Origin: Streptomyces mexicanus
Lineage (GTDB): Bacteria; Actinomycetota; Actinomycetes; Streptomycetales; Streptomycetaceae
Direction of reading: 5' to 3'
Length of the DNA: 64,000 nucleotides
NCBI RefSeq assembly: GCF_902506575.1
Contig: NZ_LR732544.1
Location: 6,085,196 to 6,149,195 of the forward strand
The translations under genes and the position numbers were made by a program. The notes below the pieces were generated by a model. It was not told the origin of the DNA and did not search any database. It saw nothing but the letters and a program-made list of their open reading frames with translations. Below, piece after piece: positions 57,104 to 64,000 of the stretch (positions within the stretch are counted from its first letter, which is position 1; each line of letters starts with the position of its first letter).

Positions 57104-58611
57104 GCGGAGCTCCCTTCCATGACGAGGTCGAGCACCTTCGATTCGTCGAGGTCCACGGCGTCGGCCTCACGGACCACCCGCCCTTCGCGCATCACGAGGA
57201 CGCGGTCGGCCAGGCCGAGGACCTCGGGCACCTCGCTGGAGACGAGGAGCACACCGACTCCCGAGTCGGCGAGCCGCCGGATGAGCGTGTAGAGCTCCGC
57301 CCGCGCCCCGACGTCGACGCCGCGGGTGGGCTCGTCCAGCAGCAGCAGCCGGCAGTCCTTGAGCAGCCAGCGGGCGACGACGGCCTTTTGCTGGTTGCCG
57401 CCGGAGAGCGTGCGCACCGGCCGCGTCGGGTCGGGGGGCCGCAGGTCGAGACTGCGGACCGCTTCCGTCGTGGCGGCCAGCTCGGCACGCCGGTCGAGGA
57501 ACCCGGCGCGGGCGAACCGGCGCAGCGAGGACATGGACACGTTGTGGGCGATGGACGAGTGGAGGAACAGCGCCTGGCTCTTGCGTTCCTCCGGGGCGAG
57601 CCCGATGCCCGCGCGGACGGCGGCGGTGATGCTGCCGGGCCGCAGGGCGCGGCCCTCCACGCTGATGCGTCCGGTGGCCGGGCGCCGGGCTCCGTAGACC
57701 GTTTCGAGGATCTCCGACCGGCCGGAGCCGACCAGGCCCGCGAGTCCGACGATCTCGCCGGCCCGGACGGTGAAGGACACGTCCTGGAACTCCCCCGGGC
57801 GGCTGATGCCGTCGACCTCCAGCAGCGCCGGGCGCTGTTGCGTCTCGGAAGTCCGCGGCCGGGGCGGGAAGACGTACTCGACGGTGCGGCCGGTCATCAG
57901 CGAGACCAGCTCGGCGGTGGGGGTGGTGCGCGCGGGCAGCCCCCGGGCGACCGTGCGGCCGTCCTTCAGGACGGTGACGCGGTCACCGATCCGGCGGATC
58001 TCCTCCATGCGGTGCGAGATGTAGACGACGGCCACGCCCGCGGCGGTGAGGTCGCCGATGACGCGGAAGAGGTTGTCCACCTCGTCATGGGCGAGGACGG
58101 CGGAGGGCTCGTCCATGATGATGAGCCGGGCGTCGTGGGAGAGGGCGCGTGCCATGGACACCAGCTGCTTGCCGGCCGAGGACAGCGCGCCCACCTCGCG
58201 GGTGACGGGGATTTCCGGGTGGCCGAGCCTGCGCATGAGCTGCCGGGCGGCGTCGTGCATCCGCGAGCGCTGGGCGAAGCCCAGCCGGGACTGCTCGTGC
58301 CCCAGGTAGATGTTCTCCGCCACCGTCAGGCCGTCGGCCAGGTCGAGTTCCTGGTAGATGGTGGCGATCCCGTGACGCATGGCGGCCGTCGGGGTCGGGA
58401 GCGTCACCGGTGCGCCCTCCCAGGCGATGTGTCCCTCGTCGGGCTGGTGCGCACCGGCGAGGACCTTGATGAGCGTCGATTTGCCGGCGCCGTTCTGGCC
58501 CAGCAGGCAGTGCACCTCTCCGGCGACCACGTCGAGGTCGACCCCGTCGAGGGCCCGGACGCCGGGGAACTCCTTGACGACGCCTTGCATCTCGAGCAGC
58601 GGGGCACTCAT
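57100..58611 (-). CDS. Sugar ABC transporter ATP-binding protein, tandem ATPase (RbsA-like)
   Basis: 503 aa. The first domain has Walker A 'GQNGAGKST' (38-46), Q-loop 'IYQELDLADGLTVAENIYLG' and a signature slightly altered to 'ALSSAGKQLVSMARAL', plus Walker B 'LIIMDEPSAVL'. The second has the degenerate Walker A 'GLVGSGRSE' usual for RbsA/XylG proteins and 'TLSGGNQQKAVVARWL', 'LLLLDEPTRGVDVGA'. Only the first site should hydrolyse ATP. The ATG at 58611 follows GGAGA; a long open frame upstream to 59004 is non-coding. It is the first gene of the transporter operon. Confidence 0.95.
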   Translation of the reverse strand: MSAPLLEMQGVVKEFPGVRALDGVDLDVVAGEVHCLLGQNGAGKSTLIKVLAGAHQPDEGHIAWEGAPVTLPTPTAAMRHGIATIYQELDLADGLTVAENIYLGHEQSRLGFAQRSRMHDAARQLMRRLGHPEIPVTREVGALSSAGKQLVSMARALSHDARLIIMDEPSAVLAHDEVDNLFRVIGDLTAAGVAVVYISHRMEEIRRIGDRVTVLKDGRTVARGLPARTTPTAELVSLMTGRTVEYVFPPRPRTSETQQRPALLEVDGISRPGEFQDVSFTVRAGEIVGLAGLVGSGRSEILETVYGARRPATGRISVEGRALRPGSITAAVRAGIGLAPEERKSQALFLHSSIAHNVSMSSLRRFARAGFLDRRAELAATTEAVRSLDLRPPDPTRPVRTLSGGNQQKAVVARWLLKDCRLLLLDEPTRGVDVGARAELYTLIRRLADSGVGVLLVSSEVPEVLGLADRVLVMREGRVVREADAVDLDESKVLDLVMEGSSA

Positions 58612-59460
58612 GGGTCTCCCTGTGATGCGGTCCTTGACGGCCCTGCGGCGGGCACGTGGCGGTTCGTCGGCTTGTCGGTCCGGCAGATCAGGTGGTCCCT
58701 CACGGACGGCCCCGGCGAGGAGGCGTCCGAGGGGCCGGGCCTGTCGTGCGGGGCGGTGACAGGGCGGTGATCCCGGTCCGGCCGGGGGCCGGCCGTGGAT
58801 CTGCGGCGGTGTCTCGTGGATGGGGATTCGGTGGTCCGGTCGGTTGTCGTCCGATGGGGCCTGCGTCCGTCCCGGTTTCCCGGAACAGTCCGCTTCCCGG
58901 TCGCCTTGCGAGCTGAGAGGAAGGTAGTTCTCACAACGTTGTTTGAAAAGGGTTCGCGCGCCGTCGAAGTCCGTCGTGGCCGGAAGCGGCAACAGGTGTA
59001 ACACTTTTGGGCAATCGGCGTCGCGGCGCGCCCGGAATGGCCCGCGAGTTCGCGCCGTTCACCCGGTACGGCCGGAGGTCAGGCCGGCGACCATCCGCCT
59101 GCCCACCTGGGGAACTCGGTGTGGGGAGGACCGGTACGCTCCCTCCCCCGGCGGATTACGGAACTCCGCGCCGGAATGGCGGGCACACACCCGCAGGAAG
59201 ACGGGCGGGAATTCGCGGAGCGCGGCATGCGACATGCCTCGGCTTTACCGGCGCCTGCCGTACGAGGGTGGAGACCGGGGCGTGGCAGCGGGTCTGCCGG
59301 CCGGCGAATCACACTTGTTCGATCGAGCGGATTTCCTTCGCAGTTCCCTGGAAATCCTCCTTCCCGTGAACAGAACATGTCCATCGGTCGCGGGGGGCCG
59401 GCCGGGTGCCAGGTGTCGCGTCACCGGTGCCACCGGGCCGGCCGGTGCCGTGCGGTTCCC
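58612..59460. other. 849-bp intergenic region with a palindromic operator candidate
   Basis: No gene is supported here; ORFs in all frames are low-complexity Arg/Pro shadows. The perfect palindrome ACAACGTTGT (58933-58942) within TCACAACGTTGTTTG sits in a locally AT-richer stretch (58921-58950) about 320 bp before the ATPase start. It has the form of LacI/ROK-type sugar operators. Another AT-richer segment near 59310-59390 might carry a promoter. No RNA gene recognised. Confidence 0.5.
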
Positions 59461-60714
59461 TCAGGGAACGACCACGAACGCATCCCCGGTCCCGGACCGC
59501 GGCGGGACCTGCCGCGGGGGCTCCTCGTGCGTGACGGGCGTCCATGCACTGCCGTTCGCCGCGCTGTGCTCCACCGCCGCCAGCACCCGCTGCACCTGCA
59601 GCCCGTCGGCGAAGGACGGTTCGGGGTCCCGGCCCTCGTCGATGGCGTGCATCAGGTCGCGCACCTGGTGGACGAACGTGTGGTCGTAGCCGAGTCCGTG
59701 CCCCGGCGGCCACCATCCCTCGAGATAGGGGTGGTCGGGTTCGGTGACCAGGATCCGGCGGAAGCCGGCCGTCGCGGACGCCTCGGTGTGGTCGTGGAAG
59801 TCGAGTTCGTTGAGGCGTTCCAGATCGAAGGCGATGCTGCCGCGGTCACCGTTGATCTCGATGCGCAGGGCGTTCTTGCGGCCGGCGGCGACACGTGTGG
59901 CCTCGAAGGACGCGATGGCGCCCCCGGGGAACCGGCCGGTGAACAGCGCGGCGTCGTCCACCGTGACGGGTCCGCGGGGCGCCGTCCCGTCGGCGACGGC
60001 GGCGAGCCCGGAGGACGCCGCGGGCAGGGGACGTTCGCGGACGAACGTCTCGGTCAGCGCGGAGACTCCCGTCAGCGGCTCGCCGACGAGGTACTGGGCC
60101 AGGTCGACGATGTGCGCGCCGAGGTCTCCGAGCGCGCCGGAGCCGGCGTGCTCGCGCTGCAGCCGCCACACCAGGGGGTACTCCGGATCCACGATCCAGT
60201 CCTGGAGGTACTGGGCGCGCACGTGCCGCAGGTTGCCCAGGCGGCCTTCGGCGATCAGGCGGCGGGCCAGGGCGAGTGCCGGCGTGCGCCGGTAGCTGAA
60301 GCCCACCATGGAACGGACGCCGCGACGTGAGGCCGCGGCCGCGGCGGCGGCCATCGCCTCCGCCTCCTCGACGGTGTTGGCCAGCGGCTTCTCGCACAGC
60401 ACGTGTTTTCCGGCCTCCAGCGCCGCGATCGCGATCTCGGCGTGGGTGGACCCCGGGGTGCAGATGTCGACCAGGTGAACGTCGGGGCGGGCGATCAGTG
60501 CCCGCCAGTCGGTGTCGGTGGCAGCCCAGAGCTGACGCCGGGCGGCCTCGTCCAGTGCCGCGCGCTCGCGTCCGGCGAGGGCGGCCATCACCGGGCGTAT
60601 GGGCAGGTCGAAGGCACAGGCGACGGTACGCCAGGCATGCGAGTGCGCGCGGCCCATGAAGGCGTATCCGACCATGCCCACCCCGATCGTGGGCGAGCCG
60701 TGCTGGCTGTCCAT
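59461..60714 (-). CDS. Gfo/Idh/MocA family oxidoreductase
   Basis: 417 aa. The NAD(P) motif 'IGVGMVGYAFMGRAHSHAW' opens the Rossmann domain, followed by 'VDICTPGSTHAEIAIAALEA' and the hallmark 'GKHVLCEKPLAN' with its catalytic-region Lys. The substrate domain has 'GSGALGDLGAHIVDLAQYL' (catalytic Asp and His) and 'WWPPGHGLGYDHTFVHQV'. Family members oxidise sugars, inositols or their derivatives at one hydroxyl. It lies between the transporter operon and the ROK regulator on the same strand, consistent with first-step catabolism of the imported sugar or cyclitol. Confidence 0.94.
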   Translation of the reverse strand: MDSQHGSPTIGVGMVGYAFMGRAHSHAWRTVACAFDLPIRPVMAALAGRERAALDEAARRQLWAATDTDWRALIARPDVHLVDICTPGSTHAEIAIAALEAGKHVLCEKPLANTVEEAEAMAAAAAAASRRGVRSMVGFSYRRTPALALARRLIAEGRLGNLRHVRAQYLQDWIVDPEYPLVWRLQREHAGSGALGDLGAHIVDLAQYLVGEPLTGVSALTETFVRERPLPAASSGLAAVADGTAPRGPVTVDDAALFTGRFPGGAIASFEATRVAAGRKNALRIEINGDRGSIAFDLERLNELDFHDHTEASATAGFRRILVTEPDHPYLEGWWPPGHGLGYDHTFVHQVRDLMHAIDEGRDPEPSFADGLQVQRVLAAVEHSAANGSAWTPVTHEEPPRQVPPRSGTGDAFVVVP

Positions 60715-60802
60715 AGGCGCTCCTGAAGGATGGTGGCGCGGGGAACGGGCGCGGGTGTCGCGTCCGTTCGCGGGAAACGGATTCCGGCCGCGCGCGGGCG
60801 CG

Positions 60803-61993
60803 TCAGGCCGGTGAGAACAGGTGGTCGCTGATCAGCCGGGTGGCCCCGACGACACCGGCGACCTGGCCGAGCTCGCCGAGGACGATCGGCAGGTTGCCGG
60901 TCGCCAGCGGCAGGGACTGTCGGTAGACCTGGGTGCGGATGCTGGCCAGGAGGGTGTGGCCCAGCCCGGTGAGCCCTCCCCCGATGACCACAAGGCCGGG
61001 GTTGAAGAAGCTGACCAGGCCCGCGATGACCTGGCCGATGCGGCTCCCGCCCAGGCGGATCAGTTCGAGGGCCGCCGCGTCACCGGCACCGGCGGCCGCC
61101 GAGACGTCCTCCGGGGTCAGCCGTCCGGCCGCCTCCAGCAGCCGGGCCAGTTCCGCCGAGCGGCCCGCCTCGGCGAGCGCGGTCGCGTCACGGACCAGGG
61201 CGTGGCCGCCGAAGTGTGCCTCCAGGCAACCGCTGTTACCGCAGGCGCACGGCGGCCCGTCCGGGTCCACCTGGATGTGCCCGATGTCGCCGGCACTGCC
61301 GGTGACACCGCGGTGGACCTCGCCGCCGACCACGATGCCGCAGCCGATGCCGGTGCCCACCTTGACGCACAGGAAGTCGCGCACGGACCGGGCGACACCG
61401 GCCTGTTGCTCACCGAGGGCCATCAAGTTCACGTCGTTGTCGACGAGGACGGGGCAGCCGAGCTCCTGGCTCAGCGCCTCGCGGACGGGGAAGCCGTCCC
61501 AGCCGGGCATGATGGGCGGTGCGACGGGGACGCCCTCGGGGAACCGGACGGGCCCCGGCACGCCGATCCCGGCGCCGTCGAAGTGCTCCGCCAGGCCGGC
61601 CTCGCGCAGCTTGGCGGCCAGGGCGAGCACCCGCTCGAACACGGCGACCGGCCCCTCCCGCACGTCCAGCGGCTCGGAGAGGTGGCCGAGCACCTCCAGC
61701 TCCGCGTTGGTGACCGCGGCGTCCACGGACGTGGCACCGATGTCCACGCCGAGGAACCGCAGCGAGGGAGCGATCCGGACGTTGTGCGAGCGGCGGCCGC
61801 CGCGGGAGGCGGCGAGACCGTCCTGGACGACGAGGCCCGTCTCCAGCAGCCGGTCGATCTCGACCGCGAGCTTCGAACGGGACAGCTCGACCCGGTCGCC
61901 GAGGGCGACCCGGGACTGCGGGCCGAGGTCGCGCAACAGGCGGAGCAGCCTGGCCTGATGGACATTGGCCGGTCGAGCCGACATACGCCTCAC
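60803..61993 (-). CDS. ROK family transcriptional regulator
   Basis: 396 aa from GTG 61993, chosen because GGGAGG lies six bases upstream; an ATG nine bases further in is the alternative. The N-terminal winged HTH ('VHQARLLRLLRDLGPQSRVA', 'LSRSKLAVEIDRLLETGLV') precedes a ROK ATPase-fold sugar-sensing domain: 'LGVDIGATSVDAAV', 'GIGVPGPV', 'VDNDVNLMALGE', 'GTGIGCGIVVGG' and zinc motif 'CACGNSGCLEAHFG'. It should sense a sugar or phosphosugar and repress the neighbouring transporter, dehydrogenase and possibly ThuA-ebo genes. Palindromes at 62104 and 58933 are candidate sites. Confidence 0.94.
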   Translation of the reverse strand: MRRMSARPANVHQARLLRLLRDLGPQSRVALGDRVELSRSKLAVEIDRLLETGLVVQDGLAASRGGRRSHNVRIAPSLRFLGVDIGATSVDAAVTNAELEVLGHLSEPLDVREGPVAVFERVLALAAKLREAGLAEHFDGAGIGVPGPVRFPEGVPVAPPIMPGWDGFPVREALSQELGCPVLVDNDVNLMALGEQQAGVARSVRDFLCVKVGTGIGCGIVVGGEVHRGVTGSAGDIGHIQVDPDGPPCACGNSGCLEAHFGGHALVRDATALAEAGRSAELARLLEAAGRLTPEDVSAAAGAGDAAALELIRLGGSRIGQVIAGLVSFFNPGLVVIGGGLTGLGHTLLASIRTQVYRQSLPLATGNLPIVLGELGQVAGVVGATRLISDHLFSPA

Positions 61994-62103
61994 GCCGCCC
62001 CTCCCGTCGCCGACGAAGCCGTGCGCGCACCTGGTCCGGGGCGCGACTTTCAAAAGGACCGTAGCACCGTGGTGCCGAACACGAAAGAACTTGTGCAGCA
62101 GTC

Positions 62104-62119
62104 AGATGAACTTTCATCT
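62104..62119. promoter_or_regulatory. Candidate ROK operator upstream of the regulator gene
   Basis: AGATGAACTTTCATCT is an inverted repeat (AGATGA, 4 nt, TCATCT) about 110 bp before the ROK start, inside an AT-richer stretch (62080-62150) that stands out from its surroundings. Likely promoter/operator of the regulator; binding partner is inferred. Confidence 0.45.
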
Positions 62120-62227
62120 CGCAATGGACAAAGCTGTGTTGAGGTCGCCGTCTCATAGGTGTCGACCGCAGCCCGCGCACTGCGGGGATCCGCCGGAGCG
62201 GTCCCGGCGGGTCCCGGGCAGCGGGCA

Positions 62228-62269
62228 GGCCCGATGGGGTGGAACCGGCCGGTTCCACCCCATCGGGCC
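62228..62269. terminator. Perfect 42-bp palindrome, bidirectional terminator
   Basis: Two 21-bp arms meet with no spacer: GGCCCGATGGGGTGGAACCG ending in G, and its exact reverse complement from 62249. It lies downstream of the repeat-protein gene stop (62383) and upstream of the ROK gene. As RNA it would form an extremely stable hairpin; as DNA it could form a cruciform. Confidence 0.8.
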
Positions 62270-62382
62270 CTGGTGGTGCTGTGCGGTCGAGCCGCTCCGA
62301 GCCGCCCCGTCGGGCGCGCGTTCAAGGCCCCCGGGGCTCTCTCTCTCGTGACCGGCGGGGTCAGCTTTCCCCCGCCGTCACC

Positions 62383-64000
62383 TCAGCGATCCGTGCGGGT
62401 GCTCTGCGGCTTGCCGACGTCGGAACGGCCGGCGGCCTTCTTGATCTCACCCGCCTCCCGCTGGTCGACGACACCCTCGCGCCGCAGATCCGCGACGAGC
62501 TTCTCGACGGACGAGACGAACGCGCCGTGGCTGGGCCAGACGGCGTGGTCCTCGATCAGCTCGTTGATGGTGCAGCCGTTCGTCGTGACACGGTCAGGGA
62601 TGCCCGTGTTCACGTTCCCGACGAACACCGTCGAACGGTCGTCCTTCTCCGGGCAGTTCGTGGGCGGCTTGCTGTCGACGACGGTCAGGGTCAGGGACCT
62701 GGCCGCGGACGTGTTGCCCGCCTTGTCGGTCGCCCGGTACAGGAAGGTGTGGCTTCCGGCCCGGTTGACGGCCACCGGTGCGGAGTACGGCAGGTAGGGG
62801 CCGCCGTCCAGGGAGTACTCGATGGTGGCCACGCCCGACTCCGTGTCCGACGCCGTCACGGTCACCGTCGCACTGCCCACGTAGTTGCCGGCGGCGTCCT
62901 TGGTCCCGGAGACGGTGGCCGACACCTGCGGCGCGGTCGTGTCCTGCGGCGGAGCCGCCACCACCGTGAACGACACGGTGTTCACCGCGGACGTGTTCCC
63001 CGCCTTGTCCGTCGCACGGTACGCCACCGTGTGCTGACCCACACCACTCACCTGCACCGGCGCGCTGTAATCCTTGAACGCCCCACTGTCCAGGGAGTAC
63101 TCGATCCTGGCCACGCCCGACTCCGCGTCCGACGCCGTCACGGTCACCGTCGCACTGGAGACATAGTTCCCCGCGGCGTCCTTGGTCCCGGAGACGGTGG
63201 CCGACGTCTCGGGCGCGATCGTGTCCTTGGGCGGAGCCGCCACCACCGTGAACGACACCGACTTCACCGCAGACGTGTTCCCCGCCTTGTCCGACGCCCG
63301 ATACGCCACCGTGTGCTGACCCACACCACTCACCTGCACCGGCGCGCTGTAATCCTTGAACGCCCCACTGTCCAGGGAGTACTCGATCTTGTCGACACCC
63401 GACCCCGAATCCGAGGCCGACAGCGTGACAGTCGCAGTGTCGACGTAGTTCCCGGCGGCATCCTTCGTCCCCGACACCGATGCCGACACGTCCGGCGCGG
63501 TCGTGTCCTCGGGCGGAGCCGCCACCACCGTGAACGACACCGACTTCACCGCGGACGTGTTGCCCGCCTTGTCCGTCGCCCGGTACGCCACCGTGTGCTG
63601 ACCCACACCACTCACCTGCACCGGCGCGCTGTAATCCTTGAACGCCCCACTGTCCAGGGAGTACTCGATCCTGGCCACGCCCGACTCCGCGTCCGACGCC
63701 GTCACGGTCACCGTCGCACTGCCCACGTAGTTGCCGGCGGCGTCCTTGTCACCGGAGACGGTGGCCGACACCTCCGGCGCGGTCGTGTCCTGGGGCGGAG
63801 CCGCCACCACCGTGAACGACACCGACTTCACCGCAGACGTATTACCCGCCTTGTCCGAAGCCCGATACGCCACCGTGTGCTGACCCACACCACTCACCTG
63901 CACCGGCGCGCTGTAATCCTTGAACGCCCCACTGTCCAGGGAGTACTCGATCTTGTCGACACCCGACCCCGAATCCGAGGCCGACAGCGTGACAGTCGCA
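62383..64000 (-). CDS. Large secreted protein with OmpL47/Ig-like tandem repeats (N-terminus beyond window)
   Basis: At least 539 aa, open to the window edge. It consists of four full and one partial 94-residue repeats, each with 'DTTAPEVSATVSG.KDAAGNY', 'SGVARIEYSLDSGAFKDYSA', 'VSGVGQHTVAYRATDKAGNT' and 'VSFTVVAAPP'. This is the OmpL47/bacterial Ig-like type common in secreted actinobacterial enzymes. The last repeat is more diverged ('DGGPYLPYSAPV'). A C-terminal 90-residue helical tail ('CTINELIEDHAVWPSHGAF', 'KLVADLRREGVVDQREAGEI') is found at the end of secreted ThuA- and glycosidase-type proteins. The catalytic part should lie upstream, outside the window. Confidence 0.85.
   Translation of the reverse strand, partial: ATVTLSASDSGSGVDKIEYSLDSGAFKDYSAPVQVSGVGQHTVAYRASDKAGNTSAVKSVSFTVVAAPPQDTTAPEVSATVSGDKDAAGNYVGSATVTVTASDAESGVARIEYSLDSGAFKDYSAPVQVSGVGQHTVAYRATDKAGNTSAVKSVSFTVVAAPPEDTTAPDVSASVSGTKDAAGNYVDTATVTLSASDSGSGVDKIEYSLDSGAFKDYSAPVQVSGVGQHTVAYRASDKAGNTSAVKSVSFTVVAAPPKDTIAPETSATVSGTKDAAGNYVSSATVTVTASDAESGVARIEYSLDSGAFKDYSAPVQVSGVGQHTVAYRATDKAGNTSAVNTVSFTVVAAPPQDTTAPQVSATVSGTKDAAGNYVGSATVTVTASDTESGVATIEYSLDGGPYLPYSAPVAVNRAGSHTFLYRATDKAGNTSAARSLTLTVVDSKPPTNCPEKDDRSTVFVGNVNTGIPDRVTTNGCTINELIEDHAVWPSHGAFVSSVEKLVADLRREGVVDQREAGEIKKAAGRSDVGKPQSTRTDR
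62650..64000 (-). repeat. 282-bp in-phase tandem DNA repeats
   Basis: Landmark CCCCACTGTCCAGGGAGTAC recurs at about 63081, 63363, 63645 and 63927, exactly 282 bp apart (94 codons). Long blocks are identical between copies, including silent positions, implying recent duplication or gene conversion. The copy nearest the C-terminus is the most diverged. Confidence 0.92.

Noticed and set aside
57100..59004. N-terminal extension of the sugar ATPase to 59004
   Set aside because: The added 131 residues are disordered-looking and the ATG at 58611 has a good ribosome site and normal family start.
58943..59689. 248-codon plus-strand frame before the Gfo/Idh gene
   Set aside because: Arg/Pro/Gly-rich, no domain, antisense overlap with the dehydrogenase end; judged non-coding.
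46562..62000. Genomic island with integrase or attachment sites
   Set aside because: No integrase, tRNA, transposase or flanking direct repeats seen; linkage looks operonic, with only the eboF/acc junction being anomalous.

Overview
The window is high-GC DNA (about 70% or more G+C) with long antisense shadow ORFs, many GTG starts, GTGA/ATGA gene overlaps and families typical of Streptomyces (MmyB-like HTH regulators, a SpoIIE-type PP2C/HATPase fusion protein, a DasR-type operator, large SDR/ADH/AKR sets). I read it as a Streptomyces chromosomal segment rich in accessory genes. No tRNA, rRNA, integrase, transposase or CRISPR array was seen.

Layout. 1-8.5 kb: a glycine-betaine ABC importer (fused permease cut by the window edge, plus binding lipoprotein), then a tightly packed dimethylglycine/sarcosine demethylation and folate C1 module (DMGDH-like flavoprotein, folD, glyA, soxB, soxD). 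Its folD has lost the catalytic core in frame, and soxA/soxG are absent where soxD abuts an FtsX-type permease fragment. 9-11 kb: truncated haemoglobin and a PCMT-type methyltransferase, each next to short tandem repeats. 10.9-15 kb: FHA, VWA and PP2C genes (a phospho-signalling module with no kinase beside it), preceded by an MFS gene whose end overlaps the PP2C start. 16.4-26.4 kb: redox accessory region with two MmyB-like regulators, two MFS pumps, three zinc alcohol dehydrogenases, two aldo-keto reductases, a DUF2255 protein and a decayed SDR. 26.6-30.5 kb: ABC exporter, methyltransferase, and a methyltransferase-Nudix fusion. 31-40 kb: GNAT, alpha/beta hydrolase, SDR plus TetR with matching operators, a secreted GH84 enzyme behind a DasR-like site, a third MmyB-like regulator, an atypical SDR and a divergent LysR gene. 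40-46.4 kb: SRPBCC protein, PAS-GAF-SpoIIE-HATPase phosphatase, DUF4230 protein, a small hypothetical and a FAS1-like dehydratase.

46.5-62 kb holds the most coherent system: an ebo cluster (eboD-eboC-TIM isomerase-eboA-eboB-eboE-eboF, nearly all with overlapping start/stop codons). Upstream on the same strand lie a secreted ThuA-domain protein, a sugar ABC importer (binding protein, permease, double ATPase), a Gfo/Idh/MocA dehydrogenase and a ROK regulator. Together they suggest uptake and oxidation of a sugar or cyclitol coupled to production or traffic of a prenylated, phosphate-bearing metabolite. The last gene, eboF, is broken: its 3' end is replaced by the tail and terminator of an acyl-CoA carboxylase alpha-subunit gene. 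The window ends inside a large secreted protein with near-identical 282-bp tandem repeats.

A recurring theme is deletion or recombination scars (folD, soxD/FtsX, the SDR remnant, a GH3 remnant, eboF/acc), as expected of an unstable accessory region. Calls rest on reading the translations; no database search was possible.
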